DNA of 64,000 nucleotides from Cenococcum geophilum 1.58. Its lineage: Eukaryota > Ascomycota > Dothideomycetes > Gloniales > Gloniaceae. The stretch covers positions 992,001 to 1,056,000 of the forward strand of contig KV748235.1 of assembly GCA_001692895.1 (NCBI GenBank). Reading direction: 5' to 3'. Shown here piece by piece: positions 9,914 to 21,460 of this stretch. The notes beneath the pieces are model-generated. The model worked only from the letters and a program-made list of their open reading frames with translations, was not told the origin of the DNA and made no database searches. Made by a program: the position numbers and the translations under genes. How positions within the stretch are numbered: the stretch's first letter is position 1; each line of letters begins with the position of its first letter.

Positions 9914-12317
9914 TAACGTAAAAAGTGATATACCCTAAGGGGGTTTAAACCCTAATTATACTAAAAAAGATTGTAGTACCTTTACCAAAACAAATTATAT
10001 ATTAGCCTACTATTAAATAGTTAATCTAAATAGAGCTATTAAGCTGCTAAAGGGCTTAAACTTAAGGTTTTTCTACTATAGATACTCCTGCGGCTCTAGC
10101 GTCTAGTATAATACCATAGAAGACGTTCACTAAGTATTTGTTATTAAAAGAGAACGTAAAACTATCCCTTGGCTTATTAAAGATATCTAACTTTATAATA
10201 GAGTGGAGTATAAATTAGCTATTAAGAACAGCGACGGTTTATATACTATTTACCTTACCATACTTAGTAAAGTACTAGTTAGGTAAGTAGTCTTTAATTT
10301 CCATATCTATAAGAAGCTGTTTAGCCTTATTAACCTTACCCTTAAGATCTTCTACGCCTTTATATTAAACTAGGAAGCTTTAAAAGTAGGCTATAGTAAC
10401 CTTATAATTTCTAACGTTTCTTATACTTTAGCGAAACTTATTATATACCTCCTTTTATTTATTAAAAGAGTACCTAGTTAACTAGTAATTTGGTTTCTTA
10501 TAAACGTAGCACTTTTTTTAGTAATTGCTTTAAAATAAACCTTTATAAAGACCTCTACCTTTACCTTATAGTTATTAATTATACCCTTTACTATATTGCC
10601 TACTACGGCCACTATATATTCGATTAGTCTAATTATAGTTATATTAGTTAGGTGGGTCGATTAAAGTAGGTTAAAGTTAGGCGTTAAATTGCTATACTTC
10701 TTAAGAACGTAAAACGGTGCTAATAGAAGATCTTAATTAAGCATATATTCCTTTATAAGTATTTGCAGGATTAAAGAGAGCAAGGTTATATTCTTTAACG
10801 CCTTAGTATACACTAATAACTTAATCACGTAGGCTAAAATCCTTTTAATATAATTTAGATAAACTACACTAAATCGTCTAAAGTTAATTAAAAAGCTTTT
10901 AAAGATAATTAAGTTAAGGGATACCTAGGTTTATAGCGATAATCCTTAAAAAGGTAGTCTCTCTCCATTCTAATATATACTACTACTTATTCTCTTCTAT
11001 TTTAAAGTAGTATTTTAACTTATATATTATATGGTTAAAATTATATCCTTTTTCTACTAAACGATTATAATAGAAGGTACTAGCTCGGCCCTTAAGCATA
11101 ATAGAATAGGCGTTATGGTATTAATTAGACTCTATTCCTACTTTCTAGCAATAGTTATAGAAGATACGTAGTTTCGAATTAAGGATATTATATAGTTCCC
11201 TATTAAACTTCTTCTCCTAATCTAAATAGAGCTTTGTAAGCTCTATAAGCAGTTTTAAACTACCTCTGATTTAAGATTAAAATAGAGGTAAGAGTTACAT
11301 TATAGGCTGCAGTAGGGACGTAGGTCTAATTGGTAGAGTCTAAAGGTTATTAAATCGCGGAGCAATAGGATCCTGTACCTGCTTACGTTAGGGTATAATA
11401 TCCAATATTAAAGCTATAGGTTAAATTAGATACAGAGGAGTTAAGGGCGGAGGTAGATTCGTCTCTAAAGGTGTATTACTTAGATTTTATCGTGAGTTAA
11501 GCTTCCTTATAGTGTATAGTTAATGCTTAATCTCTTATAAAGTCTATTCGTGCTCTTCTTTTACGTTAATAACCTACTCCTAAAATATTATCTTTAATAA
11601 TACCCCCATCTATAGATATAAAGACTCTATACTCCCATAAGAAGTTATAAAAGTTTTATATAATATCCTTCTTTACAGAAGTCTATATTCCCTTTATCTA
11701 TCTAATAAAGTCCTCCCTCACATAATACCATAGCATAGTGTCGTTGTATTTGCTGTCTTTATAGTATACTATACGGTATAATAAGAATCTATTTAAGTCT
11801 TATTGGTTTATATCTTTAAGGTTGGTTATATTAGCGTTCTATATCTCTAGGTTAATATTATCCTCGTACTTCTTTAGGTAGGTTAACGCCATAATAGCTA
11901 TAATTAAGGGTTGTTTAACACGTTTTTAATAAAAAGATTAGGGAAAATAAAGGTTGTTTAACGTGTAATTTAATAATAATTGTAGTCCTTTAGTCTGCGA
12001 AAGTACACTAAAGGTATTAAAATGGTTATTTTAACGCGTTTTGGACATTAACTTAGGACTATAGGTTTAGTAACACTTCTAACCTAAAGTACTTAACTAA
12101 ATCTTTATAAACGCGGTTATTCTATATAATAGACACAACTTAGTATCTCCTAGTACTTAGTAACACTTCTATTACTAGTTTTCTACAAGTTTAAGGTAGT
12201 ATAGTATCGCTAGAATCCATTCTATATAAGCGCATATAGCACCCCTATATAAGACTATCTCTTCTATTTAAAAACCTAGCTACTCTATAGTTAACTATAT
12301 ATTTAACTACTAATTAA
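9914..12317 (-). mobile_element. Ty1/copia (-): gag and protease region
   Basis: The reverse complement is collinear with 13,094-15,370 of the complete copia. The protease-side segment (DTRAAGVSIVG-type reading) lies near 10,080-10,130. The gag start MALTYLKKYEDNINLEIQNA lies near 11,893-11,834, and downstream gag reads FLLYRIVYYKDSKYNDTM. Only TAA/TAG and transition-type differences interrupt the reading. The sequence next to the LTR, RC TTAATTAGTAGTTAA, resembles the primer-binding region of the other copia. Confidence 0.8.
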
Positions 12318-12474
12318 TATTAGTTATATAGGGTAACTCACTAATAACGACTACTTAAGTAGGTTATAGTAATGTTAGTTAATAAAGCTTATTAATTAAA
12401 ATAAGGAAGGGCGAGAAGCTTAAGACTCCTCGCCACGCTAGTACCGCGGCGTTACGTAATAACCGCTTACCTTA
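12318..12474 (-). repeat. 5' LTR of the minus copia, inner part
   Basis: On the minus strand this ends ...AACTAATA, the RIP form of an LTR end (CCAACA in the relative). It aligns with the 216-bp LTR of the complete copia through a shared GCCGCGG(C/T)ACTAGYG block. The LTR is split by a MITE; its outer 11 bp are at 18,952-18,962 (RC TGTCGGGAATA). Total LTR is about 166 bp. Confidence 0.75.
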
Positions 12475-12877
12475 ACGTGTTCCACCAGTTATCCGGTAAC
12501 ACCAGTTATCTAGCAGCCCCAAAAACCACTAAAAATTAGAAAAAATGCACCTTAATATCTTAACAACGGCTTAATAATAAATTCTAAAATTTTAGAATTA
12601 GCCTTTTATACCTATATTAAGACTTTTAATAAAGTTTTAGTGTAATAAGCCTGGTTATTATTGAGATATTAGGTTCTAGCCCCTAATTTTAAGCTAAATT
12701 GCGATATTTTTAAAGCTACTTAATAGATTATTTTTTAAATCTAATAAGAGGTTTAAAATAGGTTTAAAAGGCTAATTCTAAAATTTTAGAATTTATTATT
12801 AAGCCGTTGTTAAGATATTAAGGTATATTTTTTCTAATTTTTAGTAGTTTTTAGGGCTGCCGGATAACTGGTATTGC
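12475..12877. mobile_element. MITE with long TIRs, left part (424 bp in total)
   Basis: It starts ACGTGTTCCACCAGTTAT after TA (12,473-12,474). The right end at 18,931-18,951 is the inverted ACGTGTTCTACTAGTTAT followed by TA (18,952-18,953). The arms extend about 125 bp and meet around a short spacer. They include an inverted pair of GGCTAATTCTAAAATTTTAG (near 12,585-12,605 and 12,770-12,795). It inserted into the minus-copia LTR; removing it restores TGTCGGGAATAAGG, which matches the sister LTR. It was later split by the 6-kb copia. No coding capacity. Confidence 0.88.
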
Positions 12878-13093
12878 TATTGGGAATAAAGGCAAATGGT
12901 CACTATATAAGGCATATTGCCGTCATATATAGCAAGTTACTGTTACATACGGCAAGTTGCCATCACGTGCCGCCGCGGCACTAGCGTAGTAAGGAACCTT
13001 AAGTTCCTTACCCCTTTCTAAATAAAGAATATAAAATAATTATTATACTATCTACAAACCGTAGCTACGTGATATCCCCTTATGTAACCAACA
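12878..13093 (+). repeat. 5' LTR of copia (+)
   Basis: 216 bp, starts TATTGGGAATAA (RIP form of TGTTGGGAATAA) and ends TAACCAACA. It is the same length as the 3' LTR and differs from it mainly by transitions. The following TTAGTGGTTAACTTTATAG is the likely primer-binding region. Confidence 0.92.
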
Positions 13094-13464
13094 CTAATTA
13101 GTGGTTAACTTTATAGTTATACTATAGAATAGCTAGGTATCACTAAGAAGAGACGAGCCACTATACTAGTGCTACTCGTGCTAGAGGAAGCTGTCTTTTA
13201 AAGTTAGAACTAGTCCTAAACCTTAAATAGAACTCTTCTATAAATCTAAGGATCTAAAGGCTAGAATTAGTCCTAAGCCTTTCTAAGATTACGGATTCTT
13301 GCGTCCATTACGTAGAACAACACACTTTATAAGTCTTTGCGATTTAAGGCCAGAACTGGTCCTAAGCCCTATAATCGCAAATATATGTCTAAACGCGTAC
13401 CAAACGATAAACGCGTACTAAACAACAATCCCTACGCTAATAACACTTCCCTCCCTCTAAAAAC

Positions 13465-16400
13465 ATGGCTACGCCTACTTCGAACAACTGGGAAGACTTT
13501 TTACTACTAAGGGTAGCTTTGTACGCGAAACTTATTAATAAAAATTAGGATAAATTTACCTTTAATATAACAACTTGTACCGTAAAATAAGTTAATAGCT
13601 TTCTCCTATACCGTATCATATTCTACCAAAGTAGACACTACAACGATTTATAGCTGTGGGAATATTTTAGGGAGGATTTTATAGGATGGACCGCTAACAC
13701 CTGGGTACTTAGCAATATTAATATTGTTTAGGATTTTTAAGACTTCCTCTATAGGAATAGGGTATATATTACTAAGAACGGTAACCTAATTGCTAATAAT
13801 ATTTAGGCCGTTATTACTAGTATATAAAAACCAGTATAGACAAAAGCTAAGATTATATATTAACTACGGAAACCTAAAACTAACCTATATTCTTTAGAAG
13901 GTAACTTTAATTCAGAACGAAACTCCTAGAACGCTACTCTTTTACCTAAAGGTACTCTCCTACCTAGAGGTACTCTTCTTCTACCTCTATTGTCTCTAAC
14001 CCCTCTACTCTAGCTAACCGGTAAACCTTTACTATAAGAAGTTACGAATCTAATAAAGGTATATTTAGACGAAGAAAAGAAGTTTAGAGGAGAACTATAT
14101 AATATACTTGGAGCAAAACTATAGGTCTTCTATAACTGTTGCAACAAGGTTAAAATTTAACGCTACTAGTACCACTACGCTTTCTCTATTATATTAAAAG
14201 GATGGGTAGCAATATTCTATTATAACTATATTGCGGGTAAAAACTATAGCTTTAATATAATGCTTTAGCTTATTAGAGCTTACTTTAAGACTAATAAAAA
14301 TCGCTAGCTTTATATATTTAAATAGCGGGAGACTATATTTTAAAGAGTTATCGCTTCTAACCTAATAAAGACTTATTTAGAGTGCCTTTAACTACTCTTT
14401 AATAAACTCTAGAAAATCTAACGTGGCTTTACCGAAACTTACTAAAATAAGAACAGCCTAAGGGACTAGGTTATTTTAGTATGCTATAGCGTTCCTAAGT
14501 GTAACTTGGCGCTATATAAACCTATAAATACGTTTAAAGGAGTATATGCTAAGCTACGCTCTACTATAGGTACTGCGATGCGAATATAAGAATCTTAATA
14601 GTTCTATATTAAAAACCCTACCTAACTAAGTATTTCTGACTAACACGATTATAACTGGACTAATTAAATATATGGTGGCCGTGGTAGGGAATATAGAAGA
14701 GGGTACAATTAACGTTAACTATAAGGTAATTATGGAGGTCCTTATAGAGGTTTATTTCGAAGTAATTACTAGAAGAAGTGCTATATTTATAAGAAGCCAA
14801 ATTACTAGTTAATTAGACACTCCCTTAATAAGCGAAAAGAGGTATATAATAAGTTCCGTTAGAGTATAAGAAACGTTAGAAATTATAAGGTTACTACGGC
14901 CTACTTCTAAAGCTTCCTAGTCTAATATAAAGGCGTAAAAGATCTTAAGGGTGAGGTTAATAAGACTAAATAGCTCCTTATAGATATAGAAATTGAGGAC
15001 TACTTACCTAACCAATACTTTACTAAGTATAGTGAGGTAGATAGTATATAAACCGTCGCTATTCTTAATAACTAATCTACGCTCTATTCTATTACGAAGT
15101 TAAATATCTTTAATAAGCTAAAGGAGAGCTCCGTATTCTCCTTTAACGATAGATACTTAGCGAATATCTTCTATGGTATTATACCAGATACTAGAGCCGC
15201 AGGAGTATCTATAGTAGGAGAACCTTAAGTTCGAGCTCTTTAATAACTTAATACTTCTATTTAGATTAACTAATTAATGGCAGGCTAATATATAATACGT
15301 TTTGGTAAGGGTACCGCGATCTCTCTCGGCATAATTAGGGTCTAAACCCCCTTAGGATATATTACGTTCCACGTTATTCCCGCGAATACTCTATTTCTAT
15401 TTTATATTAGGGATATAGATAAATTAGGCGTTAAGCTTAATAACCTTAAGAATATACTTGTGCAGGGAGATAATTAGGTGCCTATTATACGTAAGTAGGG
15501 TTACCCTTAGCTGCTCCTTTAATAACTAGAAAAGAGTATTGCTTAAAGCTATTTAACTAAGTTAGAGTTATATTAACTACACCGTTATTTTAGCTACCTA
15601 TCTGTTTATTAATTGCTTAGGGTTCTTTAATAAGTAGGCTATAAAGTTAAGGTTAAGGTAATTAAGCATCTTATAAAGTACTGCTATTACTACTAAATAA
15701 ACTAGAAATCCCCTAGCCGATTTAAGTTTACCCTTAAAGATAACTATAACTTTAACTTCTATATTATCGTTAATGTTATATATCTTAGCGGCAAGCTAGT
15801 ACTCTAAGTTGTTAACTTTTTAACCTCCTTCTAAGCCGCACGATTCTTAAAGGATATGTTAGCTAGGAATATATAGGATACCCTTTAGTTATACTGGATT
15901 AATATCTACCTAAAACCCCCTAATTAAATTATCTATAATATAGGAAAGAACTTCTTATCTATAGAGTTTCGATAATAAATAAAGGTAATAGCAATTAAGG
16001 TTAAGGAAGTCCCTGTTAAGGCATATAATAGTATTAAAAAAGTAGAGCGATATTATACGCTATTACGCCGCGTATATAAGATTATTTTTTTTAGAACTAA
16101 AGGACGCTAGCGAAGAACTTACCTTATAAATAGCTGTTAAAGCTATTAATAATTCCACTGGCCTAGATGGACTCGTACCTATATTACTAGTTTTTAGCGC
16201 CTACCTATAAATAACTAACGATTCTCTACTATTTCCCTCTATTATATAATAAGCTAAGGCGATTCGCAAGGTAATAAAGGAAGTGTAACGCCTCTATACT
16301 ATACGCTAGGTTAATAACGCACTAGGAATAAGAAATGGCCTAAACACCTTAACTACGCTTAATCTGCCACTCTAGTCTAAAGTATGTGTATAGCGTAAAA

Positions 16401-18419
16401 GGGGAGGATAGTTAGGCCTACATTAACTTATTGCAATTAATGGTTAAACTTATACTATTTAAATGCCTTACGGACCCACCTAATTCCGTTTAACTGTTAT
16501 TAAGCCCTATTATAAAGATAATAATTTTAAGCCTTTATAGGATGCCTTAGAAGATGCCCTAGAAGAGAACCATAATTAATATACTCTAGAAGGCGACTAT
16601 AATCCTAATATAATTATAGTAAATACGCTATAACTATAACGCGGTAGAGGTCGCCCGAAGGGATTACGAAATCGCTAACACCTTATTAATTTTAAAGAAC
16701 AATTTATTACCGCTATTAAGAATAAAGTTAAGTTATTAATGGCCTTTATGACAGCTAAAGAGAAGGCTAACTTTAAGCTCGCAAAATAGCTCTAAAAGGA
16801 AGGTCGTATTATAACCCTAGGAGCTCCTTTTTAAGCATCCGACAAGCAGGAGATCGACGGTCTTATCGCAAGAGGAGTCTTTAAATTTAAGAAATATAAC
16901 CTTACTAAGTTCGATAGAGTTCGCATCTTTAAGTTAAGAATAGTTAATAAGATTAAGGGCAAAGCTACTAACGCCCTATTTGAGAAATTAAGGCTTATTA
17001 TCTAAGGTTATAATAATAATAGTAAAGAGATAATTCTTATATAATCTCCTACGATTTAATAAGCTAGTTAGTAAGTTATTATTATATTAGCTCCCTCCTT
17101 AATAAAGAATAGAATGGCGGTTTATTTATAAGATATTACTTAAGCCTACACCTAATTAGAGACGCACCTTTAGCGCTTAATATTGGTATACCTTCTAGAG
17201 TAAATTCGCTACTAGTATCCTAAAGATACGATTATAGTTGTGCTTAAGCCATTATATGGAATTGTAGAGGTAGGAACTTACTAGTAGGCTACCTACAGCA
17301 AGCACTATAAAGAGAAGCTTTTAATGACTATTTCTATATTTAATCTTTGCTTCCTTATTATAACTATAAAAACTCTATTTAGAATCATTGGTATATAAAC
17401 TAATAATATAATCATTTTAGGAGACGACCAATTCTTAGCTTTTAAAGAGGATAAGCTAGTAAAGGTAAATCTTATAGCAAAGCTAAAGGAAAAGCTTAAC
17501 TTAACAACACTATTACTCTTTAATAGATGCATCCTCTCCCTAAACGAGAATTCTATTGCTTTACGCTAGAAGGGTTAAGGTAAGAAGATCGATGTTATTA
17601 ATGTTAATTCTCTAAAGTAAGGATATATGGAGCAATATGCTTATAAAGCTTATATTGCTTCTATCTATTAACCTAAGGCTTTATTTAATCTCTTTATTAT
17701 AGCTTAACACTAGGAATTAACTAAGGACGATATTCTTACCTTAAATAAGCGTCTTTTCTGGTAAATGAACTATCTTAATTAGGGATTACTCTATATACCT
17801 ATTAATCTTCCCACTGCTAAGCTCTTTATATTTATTAATAGATCGTTTATAAATAATAAAGATTTTAGCTTCCAGTTAGGATATAAGATTATTATCGCGA
17901 ATAAATCTACTAGAGAGAATAACTTTATAATTTACGGTAACCTTATCTATTAGAGCTTAATTAAGAGTAAGCATGTTACTTAAAGCGTTTTAGCGTTAGA
18001 GATATATAGAATGGTTAGTGGAGTTAATATAGTAATTGCAATTGGAACTACCCTAAAGATAATTATAAATTGGCTCGAACTTCCCGTTATCCCTATAATT
18101 GTATACACTAACTTATATTCCCTTTACGAGTGTTTAGTTAAGCTTAGTACCACAAAGGAGAAGCGCCTTATAATTAATATTATGGCACTTTAGCAATCCT
18201 ATAAGCGCTAAGAACTCTTTAAGATTTAATAAATTAATGGCTAAGATAACCTAGTAGATATAATAACAAAGGCGAACCCAAATAAGGCACTAGAGACGTT
18301 TGTTAATATAAATACTCTATATATACGAGTTAAAGGTTAGGTTAAAAGGGAGTCCCTAGAAATTTCTTAGTTACGTAAGGTCTTAAGATATCTAGGAACT
18401 TTAACCGGCGGTTAAAGTT
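13465..18419 (+). pseudogene. Copia gag-pol polyprotein, RIP-inactivated
   Basis: Gag starts at ATG 13,465 (MATPTSNNWEDFLLLRVALY). Protease-side reading (GVSIVGEPQVRAL) is near 15,205. Pre-integrase (LYQLHRYFSYLSVYQLL) is near 15,572. The integrase core (FQAARFLKD, PPNQIIYNIGKNF, VPVKAYNSIKKVERYY) spans about 15,750-16,060. RT begins near 16,860 (RGVFKFKKYNLTKFDRVRIF, then PLYGIVEVGTYQQATYSKHY at about 17,250 and IIILGDDQF at about 17,411). RNase H (LFIFINRSFINNKDFSFQLG, then YTNLYSLYECLVKL at about 18,100 and DNLVDIITKANPNKAL) ends near 18,410. This domain order and motif set is a common copia lineage of Pezizomycotina. Dozens of TAA/TAG codons and a few frame changes (near 16,160-16,800) make it non-functional. 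Confidence 0.92.
18397..18419. repeat. Palindromic motif at the end of copia pol
   Basis: AACTTTAACC and GGTTAAAGTT separated by 3 bp form a perfect hairpin at the pol terminus. The same motif with about 40 bp of flank occurs at 31,072-31,094, 36,482-36,504 and 58,957-58,979, outside any copia element. Confidence 0.6.
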
Positions 18420-18709
18420 ATCTAATTGGTAGATTCTGTAGACCCTAACTTAAACTAGCTAATTAGGATTTTCTATCCCTAGGATGGAAAATCGCTATTA
18501 GCTCGCTTACCGCTAGCGCCTTGGCGGCCCTACTAATAAGATACCTACCTATAACTTATAAGTAAGAAAGCACTACGTGCTAAGAGGCAAATTTTGGGAC
18601 AGTGAGACTTATATTATAATGGCAATAGTAAGTAAGGAGGATTAATTTTTGTTCCGCTAGTTAAGCGGTATATATATATAGATGGCAACTATAAAAGAAG
18701 AGTTGCTAG

Positions 18710-18925
18710 TGTTAGGAATAAAGGTAAATAGTTACTATATAAGGCATATTGCCGTTATATATAGCAAGTTACCGTTACATACGGCAAGTTGCCATCACGT
18801 ACCGCCGCGGCACTAGTGTGGTGAGGAACCTTAAGTTCCTTACCCCTTTTTAAAAGAAGAATACAGAACAATTATTATACTATCTACGAACCATAGCTAC
18901 GTAATATCCCCTTATATAACCAACA
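18710..18925 (+). repeat. 3' LTR of copia (+)
   Basis: 216 bp, TGTTAGGAATAA...ACCAACA, preceded by a polypurine tract (AAAAGAAGAG, 18,693-18,702). Immediately followed by the GTTGC target duplication. Confidence 0.92.
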
Positions 18926-18930
18926 GTTGC

Positions 18931-18951
18931 TAAATAACTAGTAGAACACGT
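18931..18951. mobile_element. MITE right end (separated from 12475-12877)
   Basis: This is the last 21 bp of the right inverted repeat of the MITE that hosts the copia element. It ends AACACGT, then TA. Confidence 0.85.
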
Positions 18952-18962
18952 TATTCCCGACA
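18952..18962 (-). repeat. Outer end of the split minus-copia LTR
   Basis: Reverse complement TGTCGGGAATA is the 5' terminus of the LTR whose remainder is at 12,318-12,474. This fixes the outer boundary of the minus copia at 18,962. Confidence 0.75.
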
Positions 18963-20093
18963 CTTAACTTTAGTAACTTTATAACAAAGTCCTATAATAT
19001 TATTTCTTATAGACGTTCTAGTACTTTAATAGGCTATAGCTTTCTATATAGCTTATACCTTATTAGCTTATTTCTTTAGCAATTTAGATATTTTTTAATA
19101 ACTTTTCTTACTAAGCCTTAGATTCCATAAATAATATACTCCTCTTAAAGTCTTAATGCTAAGCCTATAGCCCTATTATATCCTTATATTATTCCTATAT
19201 AGAAATCTTTAATAAATTCCTCTACTATTCCCCTTAGGATATACGTGTTTATTTTCTACTTATACTAGTCTATTTCTAAATCCTTAAATTATATCTTTTA
19301 AATCCTCCTTATCTAATTACTTTCCGGTAACTTATACTCTTAAGTTACTATAATTTTAGAATAATTATACCTAATTAATCTATTACTATCTTTACGTAGT
19401 ATTACTTCTAATGGTTTTTTTTATTATTTTATAGTTTAGCTTTCCTACTTAATATATCTGCTCTTGCATTTTTAGTGCCCTTAATATACTAAATCTTAAA
19501 ATAGTATTCTGTAAACATCTTTACCTATTTAACTTATCTTTAATTAAGTTCTTTTATTATTAGGAACCCTATTAAGTTTTTATAATCTATTTTAACTATA
19601 AATAGTTTATCTATACCTTATAAGAATGCTCTCTATTCCTTAAATACTATAACTATTCCTAATAACTTCTTATTATAGATATTATAGTTTAACTTTAGTA
19701 GTATTATTTTCTAACTATAGTATACTACTAGATACTATACGTTTTTATACTTCTATAGTAAATATACTCCTAGTATAAAGTCTAATACGTTCGTTTTTAT
19801 AACTATCTTTAACCCTAGTTAATAGATTTTAAGGATTGGTTTCTAAGTAAATAACTCCTTAAGTTTTTTTTTTAAAAATAACTTCCTTTATTTATTTCCC
19901 TAAACCTATAATTCCTCTTTCTTTATAAGCCTAGTAAAGGGTTTAATATTCTTTAACTATTATANTATAAACCTNCTATAGTANTTNNAAANCTNTAANA
20001 ATAACCTTAACTATATTATATTCTCTAGTTCTTACTAACTTACTATAGCTTTAATCTTCTTTAGGTCTATACTAATATAACTTAGTTTAATAA
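18963..20093 (-). pseudogene. Ty3/gypsy RT thumb and RNase H fragment
   Basis: Minus-strand reading, with TAA/TAG taken as Gln, gives ISMDLKKIKAIV near 20,060 (RT C-terminus). Then come KELFTQKPILKI, VLDFILGVYLLQKY, VVYYSQKIILLKLNYNIYNK and ELLGIVIVFKEQRAFLQGID (about 19,850-19,620). IDYKNLIGFLIIKELNQRQV and KGTKNARADILSRKAKL (about 19,480) complete the RNase H pattern of gypsy pol. It is cut at its 5' side by a younger gypsy LTR (20,094) and at its 3' side by the minus copia. Ns occur at about 19,965-19,996. Confidence 0.85.
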
Positions 20094-20304
20094 TGTAACG
20101 GCGCTATCGCACGTTACCTGCCAAATTCTGCTATATTCTGCTAACCTACGATTGGCCTGCCTAAAGCTAGCGCCTTAGCGGCTCACCCTATATATTTGTT
20201 TATATCGGTCCTAACGACCCCTTTTTCCTTCTCTTTAGCTTAGTATCTTTATAAGATAGCATTCTACAAGCTTTGGTTTAGAAGTATTTATACAAGCCGT
20301 TATA
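20094..20304 (+). repeat. LTR of a second gypsy element
   Basis: It starts TGTAACGGC and ends GCCGTTATA, a 9-bp terminal inverted repeat once the final CA-to-TA change is allowed for. It is 211 bp long and is followed by a leader and a gag reading. No partner LTR was found in the window. Confidence 0.65.
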
Positions 20305-20317
20305 TTATACTAAGCTC

Positions 20318-20455
20318 TCCCTATATTACCTGGGAAGGCCTTAATAATATCCCACCCTAAAAGAGAAAACTTCGTCTACAACAACGTGTTAACGCGCTAT
20401 ACTTAGACACTAAAACAACTCTACATTACCTGGGAAGGCCTAGATAATATCCCAC
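20318..20455 (+). repeat. Duplicated 36-bp leader sequence
   Basis: TTACCTGGGAAGGCCT with adjoining ATAATATCCCACC occurs at about 20,325 and again at about 20,425 in the leader between LTR and gag. Its role is unknown. Confidence 0.55.
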
Positions 20456-20535
20456 CTTATAAGCCAGATAGGACTGGGCCTATACCCCTAGAATTAAAAC
20501 TAAAGCATACAATACTGACGAACCCTAAGAAGCTA

Positions 20536-21460
20536 ACGATGGCACCCAAAGCAAGCTTATTTAAGAGAGTTACCTCTACCTAAGAGGAACCTAAGATCTA
20601 ATTAGGATTAGAAATTAAAGATAATAATAACGTCGTAGACATACGCGAGCAGATTCGCGCTTTTGTAGCCAGCTAGGAAGCTAATTATCTTAAGGTAAAA
20701 AATATATAAGAGACCCTATAAGAGATCCTAGAAAGCCTTACAGCCCTATAAAATAGCTTAGCTTCCCCTTCTTAAAGCCCTAGCTAATATGCTTACTCTA
20801 TTAAATACGATATACTAAGGAGTATAGATATAATAATAAAGTAATTAAAGTCCGTTAAGCTTCTTAACCCCTAACTACTATCTAACGGGATAAATCCTAC
20901 CTTTAAGAATTGGAGGATTTAAGTATAAGGAAAGCTCCGTGTTAACTATAACTATTTCCTTTTTAAAAAAGCTAAAATATTCTACCTTTTTAGTTAAACC
21001 ACTAGGGACGCCCAACGGCACCTTTAAGCTAAGTTTAAGGATAATTCCCCTATCTAATTTATATCTATTAATAAGATAATACGGCACCTAGCGGCTATTT
21101 ATATTAACCTAAATAAAGTACAAGACGCCCGGTATAACTATAATCGCCTAATAATAAAACTAAACTAACCCTTTACTAAATTTTAGACTTAATTCCTATA
21201 CCTTATAGGAGAAGGCTAGGTTCCCCTTAAGAACTACCAATTAGACCTATATAATAAGCTAATAATTTAGCTATAAAAGAAGATTGCTATAACCTTAGAC
21301 AACCTTCTAACGTATAATAGACTTATAACTCATTGCCTATTATTAGATTTAGAACTAAGGCAAATTAATACCCGCCCTAATTAGTAGAAGCGACCCTAGA
21401 ATAATTAAAACTTATTAGCTACACCTACAGGAGCTAGAGTAACGCCTTTAAGTTTAAACT
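20536..21460 (+). pseudogene. Ty3/gypsy gag, RIP-decayed
   Basis: ATG at 20,536 (MAPKASLFKRVTSTQEEPKI) opens a frame that stays in register for about 300 codons, broken only by TAA/TAG. The centre has the retrotransposon gag pattern: NPTFKNWRIQVQGKLRVNYN, TKFQTQFLYLIGEGQVPLKN, NLLTYNRLITHCLLLDLELR. It lies 230 bp downstream of a gypsy LTR in the right orientation. The frame loses coding texture near 21,460 without reaching a CCHC zinc knuckle or pol. Sequence from about 21,395 onward reads as a Tc1 transposase in another frame, so the element is truncated there. The ORF on - at 20,878-21,087 is a shadow. Confidence 0.8.

Larger units (their letters stand above)
12878..18925 (+). mobile_element. 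Complete Ty1/copia element, 6,048 bp
   Basis: Two LTRs of 216 bp each (12,878-13,093 and 18,710-18,925) bound a gag-pol reading. Flanking 5-bp duplications are ATTGC (12,873-12,877) and GTTGC (18,926-18,930), differing by one G/A. It inserted into the right arm of the MITE that lies in the LTR of the minus copia. It is structurally complete, but every domain carries TAA/TAG codons, so it cannot encode protein. Domain order is gag, protease, integrase, RT, RNase H, as expected for copia. Confidence 0.93.

Noticed and set aside
17305-17532. Minus-strand 75-codon ORF
   Set aside because: Antisense shadow of copia RT.
18011-18193. 60-codon ORF as a separate gene
   Set aside because: It is the RNase H segment of the copia pol between two RIP stops.
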